NCBI RefSeq assembly: GCF_030867095.1
Contig: NC_081831.1
Coordinates: 19,816,001 to 19,880,000 of the forward strand
Origin: Alligator mississippiensis
Taxonomy: Eukaryota > Chordata > Crocodylia > Alligatoridae
Reading direction: 5' to 3'
DNA: 64,000 nt
The position numbers and the translations under genes are program-made. The number at the start of each line of letters is the position of its first letter. The first letter of the stretch is position 1. Shown here piece after piece: positions 31,796-45,500 of this stretch. The notes under the pieces were generated by a model. It saw nothing but the letters and a program-made list of their open reading frames with translations. It was not told the origin of the DNA and ran no database searches.

Positions 31796-33938
31796 AGAGA
31801 GAGCAGCAATTTAGCTCAGGGACTTTGGTAAGGGCCTCCTTGCCAGCATAAAAGCTGTGGTCAATTGAGTTAGGATAAATGGTGGGGTTCCTAGGGCAAC
31901 ATAATCCTGAGGGTGGGAGATGGATCTGTCTGACCTTTGGACTCTACCTACCCAGGTCAAGATGCTGCATGAGGTGCAGTGGAGGAGGGAAGGGGCCAGT
32001 GCTAGAATGCATTGCCCCACAAATCACACACATCTGTGAGAGAGGGACAGAGATAATGACAAGACCCAGTGGGGATATGAGTCTACCTAGTGATTCTTTT
32101 TGATTTGCTGGTATTAGTTGCTGGCTTTCTCAAATGTACAAATGTCCCTCCCAAGATGCATTTGTTTTTTTTAAACCCTGTGACTCAGTGCTTTCAAGTG
32201 GGAAGTGTTATCCATCAAAGGAACCAAGCTGAAGTAATGCAGTTTCCCAGTTTCTGGTGAGGGCACTAGCTGGTATGATTTACTGCCATTTTGGTGATAA
32301 CTGCATTTTGAAGAACATTAACTCCATTGTGAAACTGCTTCTTTGATAGGCAGAGTTCAGATAGATCCAGAACTAACTAACAAACCCAAAATTCATCAGA
32401 TCCCACTTTTATTGGCACATACACTTGACTCCGCTAACATGTCAGGATCATGCTTTTTCATTATTATAACAGTTTTGAATGATAGATAGTCTGAATGTCA
32501 AAATTAAACACAATGCTTTTTAAAATATTATCAAGGGTTATAATTAACATACTAGGATAAACAAAAAGTATTTTGAATTTTAAGAGCTCAAAAAAATAGA
32601 CAGCAAATGGAGCAAAAAAATCTTTACACTTACAATGATTGTAAAGTTTTGGATTTGACCTCTGAAATTACAGTTTGCTATAAGTAACTCCCCTTCATCT
32701 TTAATCTGTAAAATAGACCCAGTTAAAGGAATTGTCCAGCATGCAAAGGAGAAAAATTTTTTTTTTTTAAATTTCATCAGAAAACTTGGGGCCAGAAATC
32801 TGCCTTTATACTCTGGTATAAACAGATGAAGAGCAGCTCTATTAGTATCATTAGATTTATACCAGTCTAAGAGGTCAGAACAAAACCCAATTTGCTTTTA
32901 GGAAAAAGATAATTCATTCTATTAGAGCATCCAGAAAAGAAATTAAATGAATGTCTAATTTCAGGCACTCAAAAGAAGATTTTCAAAAGCAGAAATGACT
33001 GTTAGGCATCTCAATTCCCATTGATTTTCACTGGGAGTTAGGCGCCTCTATGCCATTCATGCCTTGGAATATTTGACTAATGAATAGTCCAAACTGTTGT
33101 TTATGGATTCAGTTTAGAAATCACAAGGTATAGTATGTGGCCCAAATTATATCATAAATGCTGAATACTCTGTATATATTGTACCACTGAAACTTTGTGA
33201 AGTGATCTGGTAATGGTCTTCTTAGTGCAGATTTTCCTGTGATGGCTATTGGAGAGGGTTGTTTTTTCCCCACAGCTTCACAGAGAACCCGGAGCATATA
33301 CCCAGGTAATCTCTTATTTCATTTCAGGAACAGCCTGCGAGATCTTCCTGCCAATACAATCCTAGAAAGGTATAAAAGAGACTTCCACAGACATCAGGAA
33401 AACAAGGACACATCACATCAACATCATTAATAGAGATGGATAAAATTTTCCAGTTGAATATATTCTTTAGCCAAAAAAGTTTCTCTTGACCAAAAACTAT
33501 AGTTTTGAATTCAGGTCAATTTCATTGAATTGTTTATGAAAGAAAATGTTTGATTTCATAACAAAAGATTATGAATTATCTGCACTTAATTTTAAATTCA
33601 ATCAAAATCAATGTTTTATTTAATTCAGATTGAATAGAACACTTTAATCTAAACCAATTATATTCAGGGGTTCATCTCAACAAGAAAAGCAAAACATTTT
33701 CATTTCATGTCTACCAAGAATTTTTTCCCCCCAATTCAACCACCAAACCAGAGAATCAGTTATTTGCACAGCTCATTTACTGGATCCTCCTAAAAATGCA
33801 GATTTTCTAGATAACTCTGCAGTCCTAGGAGTAAAGATTTTGCCATCAGAGATTAGCTGTCAATTTTGATGGTGGAAGTAGTTAATTGTACTAGTCTGAA
33901 GTCAGGCAGAACGTATGGTAGAGATGCAACTTATAGAC
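31796..33938. other. Gene-free AT-rich stretch
   Basis: No exon or clear transposon. About 32790-32880 (GGGGCCAGAAATCTGCCTTT; ACCAGTCTAAGAGGTCAGAA) looks like a decayed palindromic MITE. Confidence 0.35.
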
Positions 33939-35359
33939 TAGTGATTCTCAATCTTTTTAGACTCAAGGCACCCCTTGTTATGCTCAAGACACCCTTCAAT
34001 AGACTTAAAGTACCCCTTGGAAAACACGAGCTCTTAGCTTTCACTAGTTTTTTGGTTATGGAAAATTTATAGAGCAAATGTTTCTGTTGCAAAGAAATCA
34101 GAAAGACCACAGCAGGGCAGAAAGTTTTTGGCTCTCTGGGTTCCTATTTGAAATCTCTGGGTTTATCTTGTGAAACATGCTTTCACGCTTGTAAGATGGA
34201 GCACGGACTCCTGTTACCTTAAGAGAAAAAGAGCAGCTTAGCAGAGCCAAGCAGCACAGAGGGTAAAGGGCGGCTGTTGATATAGAGTAACAGCACCTGA
34301 GCTGGTTGCCAGGAAGTCAGATCAGGTATCCAGAACCGGAAGGAGGAAGGAGCTATATAAGCTTGAGCAGGGGTTTAATTTGATCTTGATCTCAGGGAGG
34401 AAAGGAGTTCCTGTTTGCCCAAGCTGTTACGTGGAAGAGGCTGCAGGCCAAAGGAAGTACTTTGGAAGCTGGGAGGGAGCCAGGGGATGGGGACAGGACT
34501 TTGAGGTGGTATGGAAACTGAAGGTGGGGTTTAAGTTTTAATTTAGAAACTGGTAAGCTTATGTTTATGTCTGTTTAACTGGAGGCTTGAGCTGTGGCTA
34601 CAGGAGTGGTGGTGGTTACAGGGTGTGACTGAGAGGCACTCCATGATATAAGGACAGATGCCAGGACAAAACCCTGCAAGTACCAGGGCCTCAGCGGGTT
34701 GTGTGGCTAGAAGCCCAGCAGTTGACAGACTGGAGCAGCCCTGCAAGGGTCTGGGACCCCAGGGGCTAAAGGCAGTGAGTAAGTATCCTAGAAAGGAGTC
34801 AGGGACCTAGTGGGCTATAAATTAGGAGGCCAGAAAGCCCAGTGCAGGAAAGGCAGGGCCAAGGAAGCCCAGTGAATGAAAATAGGGTAATACCTATGGG
34901 CTATGGCAGGGGCTGGAGATCATGATTAGGGCCTGTAGGGCGATAGTTCTTGCACAGAGGGCAGGCTTAGTGCCATCAGGGCATAAGTGGTGCCATCTAG
35001 ACACGAGTAGTGCCAAGAGCTTTGTGTAATGGACTGTGCCTTCAGTGACAAGATGACCAAGGGCCTGGCTAAAGTGAAGTCAGACTATGGGCAGCACCTA
35101 CCAGGGTCACACAAAGACTCTGGGGCAGCCTCCCAATGTGCCATATAACCCTTACATCAAGGTGTGGCAGGAAAGATAGCAAAAGGGGTGTGCTAAGGAG
35201 CTGGAGGGGAGGCAGGGTTGGTTTTGCCACCAGGGGGCATCACAGATGCCCTTGTGGCTGGTCCTGCTACAACAGCAGAGGGAGCTAGCATTGCTCATTG
35301 CATGGCACTCCACAACACCCTGAAAAGGATCTTAAAACATCCCTGGCTGAGAATCACTA
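33939..35359. mobile_element. hAT-like element carrying a later LTR-like insertion
   Basis: It starts TAGTGATTCTCAATC and ends GCTGAGAATCACTA, an inverted pair of the Charlie type. The outer parts hold the usual AAGGCACCCCTTG phrases. The middle (about 34150-35275) is different DNA: TATATAAG at about 34354, then purine-rich degenerate repeats (AGCCCAGTG phrases). This looks like an unclassified LTR-type insert. No target duplication could be recognised. Confidence 0.5.
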
Positions 35360-36350
35360 ATTGAGATGTATAAGCTTTTGTGAGCAAGAGTTCACTTCAT
35401 CAGATGCTATGCATTTTTAGGTGTGCATTTTCTACCCTACTTTCAATTCTGTTCCTATTCTATAAACCGGGAGAGAACATAGCCTTTCTTTCTGGGTGCA
35501 GACAGACGTGCAGCTCCCAGCTGTAATTCAGAACAATTCTTGCAAAGCATTCCCTGTTACAACATTAACCCCGGACCAAACAGAAGTTCAGGGCTGGTTC
35601 CAGGGGAGAGGGGAATCTCACTCTGGGCTGGGAGCCTACAGCCAGGTTCCCACAGCAATGGCCAGGCTCTCTGCCTGCGCTTGCTTGTTTCAGAATGGGA
35701 GAGGGGGAAGGCAGTGGAGGAGCTCATTCTTGGGGCTCCCCAGCTGGTGCTGAAGAGTGGGGTGGGTAATTTGGAGCCCCCCCCCCCCAAATTGGGGGGG
35801 CTGCAACACACCCATCCTACCCTCCAGGGGGGCTGAAAACCCCCCAGACTGAACTCCCTCTGCTCCCTTTCCCCCGCTCCCATTCTGAAAATGGAGACCG
35901 GGTGGGAGCTCTGCCAGATAAAAGTTACAAAAGACTGCATTTTATAACCTCTTTATCTGATACCACCTGCAGTGAGGGGTCAGACTTGCACACAATCGGC
36001 CATTTTTGAAGCTGTTTGCAGCTGTGCACTGGTGTTTGGTCATGAGTATTATTTGCTTTCTGTGGCTAGATCAGGTGAAAATTGTCACTTGTGTCTGCAC
36101 TCTCTTTTTCCATCACTTTGCTAGCTCGAGTGGGTAGCATGATTATAAAGGAAGTTGCAGTTTATTTAGTAAAGTAGTCACATCTTATTGTCACTACATA
36201 TGGGAGCCGATCTGAAGGAGAAGCCACTTTTTGCAGTTACCTTTTAGAGTAGCCCTATAACTTTAGGAAGGTGGGAAACAGGGATAGGCTACAGAGAAAC
36301 TTTTCACGTACATAATCTCTATTTGCGCAGCTCACTAAGCATGGCCTTAT
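35360..36350. other. Region downstream of the aquaporin gene
   Basis: About 35365-35420 holds an AAGCTTTTGTGAGC-type DNA-element end (AAGAGTTCACTTCATCAGAT). About 35480-35940 is GC-rich with C and G runs and no recognised protein. The rest includes the aquaporin 3' UTR. Confidence 0.4.
36161..36166 (-). promoter_or_regulatory. AQP8: Candidate poly(A) signal of the AQP8-like gene
   Basis: AATAAA on the minus strand, 185 bp past the aquaporin stop codon, at a usual distance for a short 3' UTR. Confidence 0.5.
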
Positions 36351-36519
36351 TCAAAGGGCTAAGCATGATGGATCCTTTACACACCTGTACAGCACAGAGG
36401 CCAGGACAGCACTTGTGAGTGGTCCAATCCAGTATACCCAGTGGTTGTCCCAGTGAGTGGATATTAAAGCAGGACCAAAGGCCCGAGCTGGATTAAGGCA
36501 AGATCCAGAGATGGAGCCA
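36351..36519 (-). CDS. AQP8: AQP8-like coding exon 4 (second NPA and stop)
   Basis: 169 bases, acceptor TACTTTCAG|T, ending at TGA (36351-36353). It encodes [20 protein letters not shown], then [13 protein letters not shown] and a short tail VKDPSCLAL. Confidence 0.94.
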
Positions 36520-39500
36520 CTGAAAGTAGAAAGCAGAGACATGCATAAGGTCCACAGGATAAAAAAAAATCTGTTTAAACCAGGGTTGGAGGACCCATTC
36601 CTCTCTGTTTAAACCCTTGTCTTGCAGATAGTTGAGTGAAATCAATATTGCTGTCCCCTAGTGCTCAAATTTGAAGTCAGGTCTGGGGTTTTGGTAATAT
36701 CTTTTACCGGGCCAATTTAAAGCTTGTCTAACATCTCTTCCAACTATTTAGTTGATCCCATAAAAGATGTTACCAAAAAACAAAACCCTTATTTGCATAC
36801 TCACTGGACAATCACAGCTACAACAATACTTCAACCCTTCTTAAAAAATCATGATGTTTTTGTTTCCTGGAATTCAGCTTTTCAAAGTCACATTTTTCAA
36901 GCTCTATTTCAAAAGCAAAATGTAAGAGTCTCTCTTCATAGTTTCATAGTAGGTAGAGTCGGAAGGGACCTGAGCAGATCATCAAGTCTGACCCCTTGCC
37001 ATGGCAGGAAAGAGTACTGGGGTCAAACGACCCCAGCAAGGTGTTCATCTAGCCTCCTCTTAAAGACCCCCAGGGTAGGAGCCAGCACCACTTCTCTTGG
37101 AAGTTGGTTCCAGATCCTAGCCGCCCTGACTGTGAAGTAGCGCCTCCTAATTTCTAGCTTGAATCTACCCTCTGCCAGCTTGTGACTGTTATTTCTTGTC
37201 ACTCCTGGTAGTGCTCGGGGGAACGGGGACTCCCCCAATGCCTGCTGGTGCCCCCTGACTAGTTTGTAAACAGCCACTAGCTCCCCCCTCAGCCTTCTCT
37301 TGTGGAGGATGAACAGGTTCAGGTCCCGTAGCCTCTCCTCGTAGGGCCTGCCCTGCTGCCCCCTGATCATGCAGGTGGCCCTCCTCTGGACCCTCTCAAT
37401 GCTATCCGCATTCCACCTGAAGTGCGGCGCCCAGAACTGGACGCAGTACTCCAACTGTGGCCTGACCAGTGTCGCATACAGGGGGAGGATCACCTCCTTG
37501 GACCTGCTTGAGATGCATCTGTGGATGCATGACAAGGTGCGGTTGGCCTTCCTGACCGCGTCCCCACACTGTCGGCTCATGTTAATTTTGACCTCAATAA
37601 TAAATCCTAGATCCTTCTCTGCCTCTGCGCTGATGAGAAGGGAGTTCCCCAGCCTGTAGGTCTGCTGCTGGCTCTTCCTCCCCAGGTGCAGCACCCTCTT
37701 CCTTCTTTTTTGTAAGCAAGTGAGTAAATAAATGAAAACTGGAAGGTTCTGTTATCATGTGGCTCAAAAAAAGTAGCCCAATATTATGAAACAAAATAAG
37801 CTTGTGAGTGGTGGTAATACTGTGAAATCACCCAGCATACAGGGCGCCTATACATGAGCACAGAGGCTGCTCCGGTGTGCTGGAATTCCTGTACATCAGA
37901 GCAGATTCGGTCGAGTCTGCTGGAGCATGGCAACCGCCGCACTCCAGCAGCTTTCTGCATCTCGTGTATCAGTGTCCCTACAGTTAAAAATGGGATGCTT
38001 GAACTAAAACTCATTGAACAAGCTTTAGTTCAAGGGCCCCCACTTCCATTTTTAAGTGTGGGGATGCTGATACAGGGAGCATGTGGTGCTTTAATTTAAG
38101 TGGCACCCCCCCCACACACACACCCCCCCAGAGCATGTGTATAAGTGCCCATTATAGTGGGCGCCGCGCTAGCTGCGGCTTGGCTTGCGTGCAGCTTGCC
38201 GGCTTGAGCAGGATGCTGAGCCATTGGTGGAATTTCTTCCACCAATCAGAAGAGGGTGCCCTCCCCCCTCTTCTCCTGAATGGTGCGTTTACGATCCCAG
38301 CAGAGCTCCCAGGAGAAGGGGTCCCTGGGAGGTTTTTGCCATCCCTTTCTCTGATTGGACCTTTTGCAATCCCGGGCAGAGCCCTGGATGGATATAAAAG
38401 AACAGCATGTTCAGCTGCGAGACCAGACTGTTAGCTAATAAAAACCTAGTCTGTGAGATCTTCCTGAGAAAGCCTAGGATTCTGGACTAGCCTAGAGATT
38501 GACACGACACCTCGTTCGACAAGTGACAGAAGTCAAGTCTCTTGTCACTCATGAGTTACCTTCTTCGGCAACAAGAGGTTATCCAGTTTGGAACATATCA
38601 AGAAACTGATTAACAGCCAGGAAAAAAATACTAAATCAGGAGGAGACATCTATCACATATGAAGAATGTCTCTTCCTGCATATAAACACGAGTTAGTCGC
38701 AAAAGAAATATTTACCATACTAATTAATCAAGGACAAACATTTCATATGGTTACACACCAGACAACTAAGAGTCTGCCTGAAACCAGCCTGAATATAGCA
38801 TGATAAACTGGAAGAGATACTTCATTATTCCTTCTCAGATGTCCTAGCCTTGAACTCGCATCCTCTTGCATGATGCAGTTAGCATCAGTATTCTGTACTT
38901 TAATTTTTGTGAGTAGGCCCGAGCTTAGCATGAGTTTCAGAGTCATCAAGACCAGTGAGGGATGAGAAGAAGAGCGGAGCTGAGAAAACCTCGGGAGACC
39001 TGCCCCAGCAGGCGATAGCTCTAGGCTCCTGAAGACGCCGCTGGAGAAGCCACTGCCAGAGCCTCAGACCTGGAAGCAGGGACAGCCTGCTCAAGCCCCA
39101 CATGGTGTACACCCTGGCGCACAAAGCCTTGGCCCTGGGAGCGGTGAGAGACTGCTTGGGCCTCGTCAAAGGGCATCTGCCCTAAGGCGCTCTTGAAGCA
39201 TCGCTAGTCCCTTTCCTCCCAAAGGGACACTGGGCCTGGGCCTAGAAAAGGTGGGCAGAGCCCCATCCCTCACCTCAACAGAAGGTGGGGCCTTGGAGGT
39301 GCCCCGGGCTGGACCCCGGCCTGTGAAGAAGGAACCCCCTACGGCACACCAGAGCAGCAGCCAGGTCCACAAGGGGGGAAAACAAGCCTACCTCATCCCT
39401 GCTCAGGACAACTGTGAGTTCAGGGAATAGGGGCTTCACAGGGCAGGGGCCGGATAAAAGGGACCTCCCAACCCCCCTCCTTTCAGAGAACTGGGTGGGA

Positions 39501-42500
39501 GGTGCACCTAATATTTTGTAAACTGGTTGTACTGTGTGAGTTATGTTATATTTTAGCTGGTAAATAATTTTAAGGTTGTTATTTTCATTGGAGTCTATTT
39601 TTCTTGTTGCTTAATTTGTGGAGCGTTATATTGGGAATCTGATACTTACCTACCGGAGGCCTGCATGGGAACACCCTGTGGGCCTAGTGGCTTACCTTAA
39701 GGATCTCGGGGTCCTGGGTAAGGGGGCCACTCTCAAAGCATACTCCGCGCATCCCCATTCCCGACTACAATTATAAATATGTGTATGTATACGAGTGTAT
39801 AGAGGGAGGGCTGTGGGGCTGTGCAGACGTCTCCCAGGGGACACGGGCCCCCAGATCTGCACGCGGGATGACAGCATGCTGCTACTGCTGGCTGAGGTCG
39901 GCACCAGCACTGGGTTCTTCCCGGTGCAACACGTGCCGAGGGCTGGGAAGAACCTGGCACAGCCCTCCCAGGGGGCGCAGGCCCTCAGATCTGCATGTGG
40001 CATAACAGCAGGCTGCTGCTGCCAGCTGGGGTCAGTGGCAGCACCAGTTTTCTCGGCGCAGGCTGCGCCGAGCACTGATCCTAGCCAGCAGCAGCAGCAG
40101 CCTGCTGTCATCCCATGCGCAGATCTGGGGGCCTGTGTCCCCTGGGAAGAGTCTGGCCCATCCCTGCAGCCCTCCCGGGGGGCACAGGCCCCTGGATCTG
40201 TGTACGGGATGACAGCATGCTGCCACTGCTGGCAAGTGATAAGAGTTTTGCTTTGAACAGTTTGAGGTGCAGTTTCCCAGAAACCCCTGCACCTATCTTC
40301 TTGAAACGTAGCAAGCTTCATGCCCTCAGAGGGGGCTGTTATCCCTGCAGCTTTTATCCAAATCAGGCAAAAAAAGACAAAGTTATAGGCATTTTCATGA
40401 TTCCCCATTATAGACTATGGGCAAAATGTCGAAACACGTTGAAACAGTTTTGACAAAATTAAATGGAACAGTGCTTCGAAACAGCAAAACAAAACCACTG
40501 TCCATTTGAAATGGTGAAATGGAAGTCGAAACCAAACAGTGCTGTTTTGCCCTGTTATATTGGCAGTAGGTGGCCAGTGGTGTCCCATAGGGTTCGGTTC
40601 CTGGTTCTGTGCATCTTTATCGACGATTTAGATGAGGATGTAGAAAGCACGCTGGCCAAACTTGCGGATGATACTAAGTTATGGAGAAAAGTGGTTATGC
40701 TAGGGGATTGGATGCAAATCCAAGAGGACCTAGATAAGCTGGAAAGGTGGACAAAACGGAACCAGATGCAGTTCAATAAGGATAAATGCAGAGTGCTTTA
40801 TCTGGGGAGAAGTAACCAGAGACATGAATATAGGTTTGAAGGAGATATCCTGGCCATGGTGGCTAAAAGGAACCTCGGGGTTATGGTTGATCACAAGATG
40901 AACATGAGCCACAAATGCAATGCTGTTGTCAACTGAGGTAATAGCATTCTGGGATGCATTAGCCAGTGTCACAGGCAGGGCTAAGGGAGTGATACTTCCT
41001 CTCTACTTGGCACTGGTGAGACCCCAGCTGCAGTACTGTGTCCAGCTCTGGGTACTGCACTTCAAAAAAAGATGTGGAGAATCTTGAAAGGGTCCAGAGA
41101 AAGGCCACAAGAATAATTAGGGGCCTAGAGGACAAGCCTTATGAGGAAAGACTGTGGGATCTGGGACTGGTCAGCCTGGGGAAGAGAAGACTAAGGGGGG
41201 ACTTGGTGGCCATCTATAAGTATGTAAGGGGCGAATATTGGGAGCTGGGAGACAAACTGCTCACTAGGGCACCCCAGAAAAGGAAAAGGAGCAATGGCCA
41301 TAAACTGTTAGAGGATGGTTTCAGGTTGGATGTAAGGAAGAACTTCATTACAGTAAAGGTGACCAGAATCTGGAATAGACTTCCCAAGAAGACGGTGCAG
41401 TCCCCAACCTTGCAAGTCTTCAAGAGGAGACTGGACAAACACCTTGCTGGGATCACTTGATCTCAGCAGTATTCCTGCCCAGAGCAGGGGGGTTGGACTC
41501 AGTGATCTTTCGGGTCCCTTCCAGCCCTTAATTTCTATGATATGATTCACTCCCCACAGATGAGCCACCCAAATTGCAATCCTCCAGAATCCCTGGATGC
41601 ACTGCCAACCATTGCCAGTTCTGGCACCAAACCAACTCCTTCTTCTGCCTCTGGGGGTGCGTCCTTCCCACTCCCAGGGGTGCAAACCCGTGCAACCTGC
41701 CTGCAGAGTATATGCCAGGTAGCCATGTCACAGGGTACAGAGGGATCCAGGAGTGGACTCTAGGGAGGATGGGGGGAGAACAAGCTCTTCCCAGGGAGAA
41801 CAAGGTGCATTGGGTGCCCATCAGCTGGGACTTCCTTCCCAGATCAAGGCCAGTGGCTTCCCCCAAAAGTGCCTTCCATCACTGCTCCCAGCTCCCACCT
41901 ACCTTGGGAAGCATGACCAGCACCTCCGCACCTCAAAATCCCAGTTTATTAAAATATGAAACTTTCTTTAATTCCTTCCCCTTAAATTCTTTTTATTGCT
42001 TTTTATTTTATCCTTCAGTGTCTGGCTTCCTTCATTTCACTATCCTTCCCCCACTCCCTATTTCTTTTCCACCTCATATTTCATTACCCACTCCCATCCC
42101 ATTTACTCTTCACCTCCCAGCTTAAAGTTCTTTACCCCGCTTCCCCAATTGCTTGCATACCCCCACCTCGAACAGGGATAGAAGTCTGTCCTGGCTCATC
42201 AGCCATGTAACAGCAACGCACACCTAGTCAGGCCCCTGCTTGCCAGCCCTCTAGTGGCAAGTCTTAGCTGTGCAGGTGGGGGAACAGTCAGAGAAGGTTT
42301 TTAGCCTTAAGGTCCAACTTCTCCAAACTTGAGCTAGCACCAATACTGATTGTATTTAAACAGCTCAAAGTACAATATATAGCAAGGCCCTTACCTGACT
42401 AGGATACCTGTGGCAAGGGCAAAGCCAATGCAGAATGGAGCCAGTGGAGTCTTGCTGTGCTCAGCCAGGCTTCCCATCAGGACAGCAATGAGGAGGAGAA

Positions 42501-45500
42501 AAGAGAGTGTCAGCTCTGCACAGACAGCCATCCCCACTGTGCTGCCGTCTTGCACCATGCAGCCCCCTCCAGTCCGGTTGAAGAAAATTGCTTCTGGCAC
42601 CATGCTCTGTTCTCCACACCACATCCCAGAAAGGAGAGAAGGAAATACAAATAACAACAAAGGATACAACCAGACAAGGTTCTTTAGGTAAATCTAATAT
42701 CTTTTATTAGACCAGCTCAAATAGTTGAAAAAATTCTTCTTTGCAAGCTTTCAGGTACAAATACCTTTTATCAGGCTGACAAAGGCTTTATCTTTAGATG
42801 CTTTCTCAGTCTGACAAGGGTATTTGTACCCAAAAGCTTGCAAAGAAGAATTTCCCAACTATTTGAGTTGGTCTAAGAAGTGATATTGGATTTACCCAAA
42901 GAACCTTGTCTGCCTCTGTCCTTAGGCCAACACAGCTATGACCTATACCCCTGAAACAAAGGATACAAGGCACACTCTCCCAGGTGCTGTTCTGTTTGAA
43001 TGGCTACTGTAGCCCTTTGCTTTTCAGGTTTGTAGGAGGGGGTGAAATCTAAACTTTAATAGTTAGGGCACTGGAAAGAACCAAGTACCCCATGCAGGCT
43101 GACTGGAGGGGTGTGCATTCCCCAAAACAAGGCTGGCTGCTGTTGTGTATGAATGAGAGCACACAGGAAAGGCAAGCATTAGCATGCTGGTGACAGTGTT
43201 GTGCCCTGCTATGAACAGCTGATAGTTAATGCCGTGTTAATACCAAGTGCATCTGCATGTGGAGGGGAGTGGAACAAGGAGGCCTGTGAGCTGGGAAGCT
43301 GTCTCCCTGTGATATGTTCTTGACCCTGTTCTGCTTTTTTCTAGAGCCATGTTGAACACGGAAAATAAAGCAGACACATCACAGTGAATTATTGGGTTCA
43401 TTCACCAGCAGTTTTGAGGTACTTGGGTTACTCTGCCCTCTGGTGTCCACATTGTGAACATGCTTTTGACCAAATGCCTCAGTGGACCAAAAGAAATGCA
43501 AAAATTTCGAACTTTTGGTTCAGAGATGATACCTTTTATTAGACCAACTAAGAAATCACAAAAAAAAATTGTCTTCTTCTGCAAGATTTTGGGCTCTCAT
43601 GCCCTTCATCAGGCTCAGAGAAAATTAAAGATGGTAAAAAATCCCCATAGGTAGGAAATAAACTTCATTTTTGCACAGAGGAAGCTGAAGATGGAGCTCT
43701 GTCCCAAAGGTTTTACTCTTGTTGTCTGTATCATTTAACAAAACAGAGAGCAAGATCCTCTGTTACCAGGGCAAAGGGGAGAGTCATTCTCAAGGCATCT
43801 GTAGCAAACCCAAGCTCTGAACCAGCACTCCTAAGTCTCAAGTACTTACCAGAGTGCCTCCAGGCTGCCTGACTTCTAGTGTGATGTTCTTCCCTAGGTA
43901 ATATTGTGTGCGCATTGTGGCACCTTGGATACTGACCTTTGCTAAGGCAAATAAGATTGGGCACCACAGTGGAACTTGCATGGGGTGACATTGGAAGGTG
44001 CTTTTGAATAACCTTTCCTTCATAGCTCTTCTCTAAAGTCAGGAGCCAGCCCTGGATACCTCCATATCCTGCCCAATGCTTCCAGGGTCTGAGACCAGGG
44101 CTTGATGTGGGCGTTGTTCTCAGGACATTCTGTCCCTGTGTGGATCCCAAGATGGTTCAGCGTGGTCTCAGCATATCGCAGATAGGAATGCTCCGCTGGC
44201 ATTCAGAGAGGCTCAGAGGATGCACTTCCATTCCACATTGCACCCACTCTATTACGTGTAAGCTGGGTGGCTCAGTTAAACTTACTCTGCACAAGGCAGT
44301 GGAAGATGTAACATGGCTTATGCAATGTTTGCTGTGTTGGCCTTCTACACACAGCCTCACTGCCATAATAGGCTTTTTCAATCCTAGTTGCTGACCTACC
44401 TATCAAATCCAGTCACTCCCATTCCAAACCAGTTTTCAGTTGCTGAGCTCAGGATGGGGATAATGTATTCTGAGCCAGCTGTCCTGGATGGGTGGTGATG
44501 TGAAATTGGTTTTGCACTGGACCAAGCACCTATGAGAAAGCCCACAAACTGAAACTGAAAACTAGTTTTCCAAAGTGTTGGAAGTGGAACAAGTTTGCAA
44601 TAGATAGGCATGGCCTGTATGTTTTATACATAAGACAATATGAGGTAATTCTATGGTGAATTCAGGCCTTCTTTGCTGGGACTGTGTGAAATTTTTTCTG
44701 GGACTGTGAGAAATTTTAAGACCCCCGATTTTGAGGATGACCAATTAAACTATTTTCATAATAGGTGCTACTAAAGAGTCCATCCTGAGTCTCTCTTGCC
44801 TTGTACTTTGGTCCTGATTCTGGCTGCAGTTGAGCAGAGGAGGGGAAGAGAGAGCAAGGCAGTGGTGGCTGTTGAGCGTTGCAGTGGACCCTGGATGTGT
44901 CCAGGGATCACGGGCTGTTCAAATTGATGTTGCTTTGTAGCAGCAACCACGGAGCTGTCCAGCAGCCTGGAAATTCAGACCAGTGTACTCAGGCCACAGC
45001 TCTGATCTTCCCTAAAAACCTTTCCTGTCCCCTGCCACACCTCCACCATCTTCCCTATTTCCTAGGTAGGAAGCAGGAGAGAATAAGACCATCCTGCTGT
45101 CCTTTTATCACTGAAGGATCCCCTTTCTGCTGGGTATAATCCTCAGGAGAGAAATCCACTATTTTTACAACTGTTGTACATACCTGGAGTCAGCTTAAAC
45201 CAGGCTCTATGTAACCCAAATCAAAGCCTTTGTATTGTCATTTTTGCCTATACAAAGCAGGAGTATGTGAGTGGGGACTATAGCTCTCACTTTGTAAGAC
45301 TGAAACCAGGACATAGGGGTGATCCATCCCTCCCATGGGTTATGCAGCTGGTGTTTTGATTTGTGTAGATATTGTGGCTGGGGGGAGGGAGGGGACACAA
45401 CACGCTCTATAGATGTTTGCTTGCCATGCTTTGTGACTTCTGTCTGCCAGCATTCATCTGTCTCACACACTTGATCTCCAGGAAATCTCTAGAGAACAAG

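Noticed and set aside
39692-40408. Open frame of 238 codons, minus strand
   Set aside because: Compositional frame in aquaporin intron 3. It is rich in repeated phrases and mirrored by an open frame on the other strand, with no known domain.
40463-41460. 157- and 140-codon frames as host genes
   Set aside because: Both are CR1 RT and C-terminal segments with the usual 3' tail.
41574-42125. 183-codon frame, plus strand
   Set aside because: Antisense to the aquaporin gene in a pyrimidine-rich intron stretch. Phe/Pro/Ser-rich and featureless.
43731-44150. Open frame of 139 codons, minus strand, inside aquaporin intron 2
   Set aside because: No recognisable family, no splice context or Kozak support. 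Chance is plausible.
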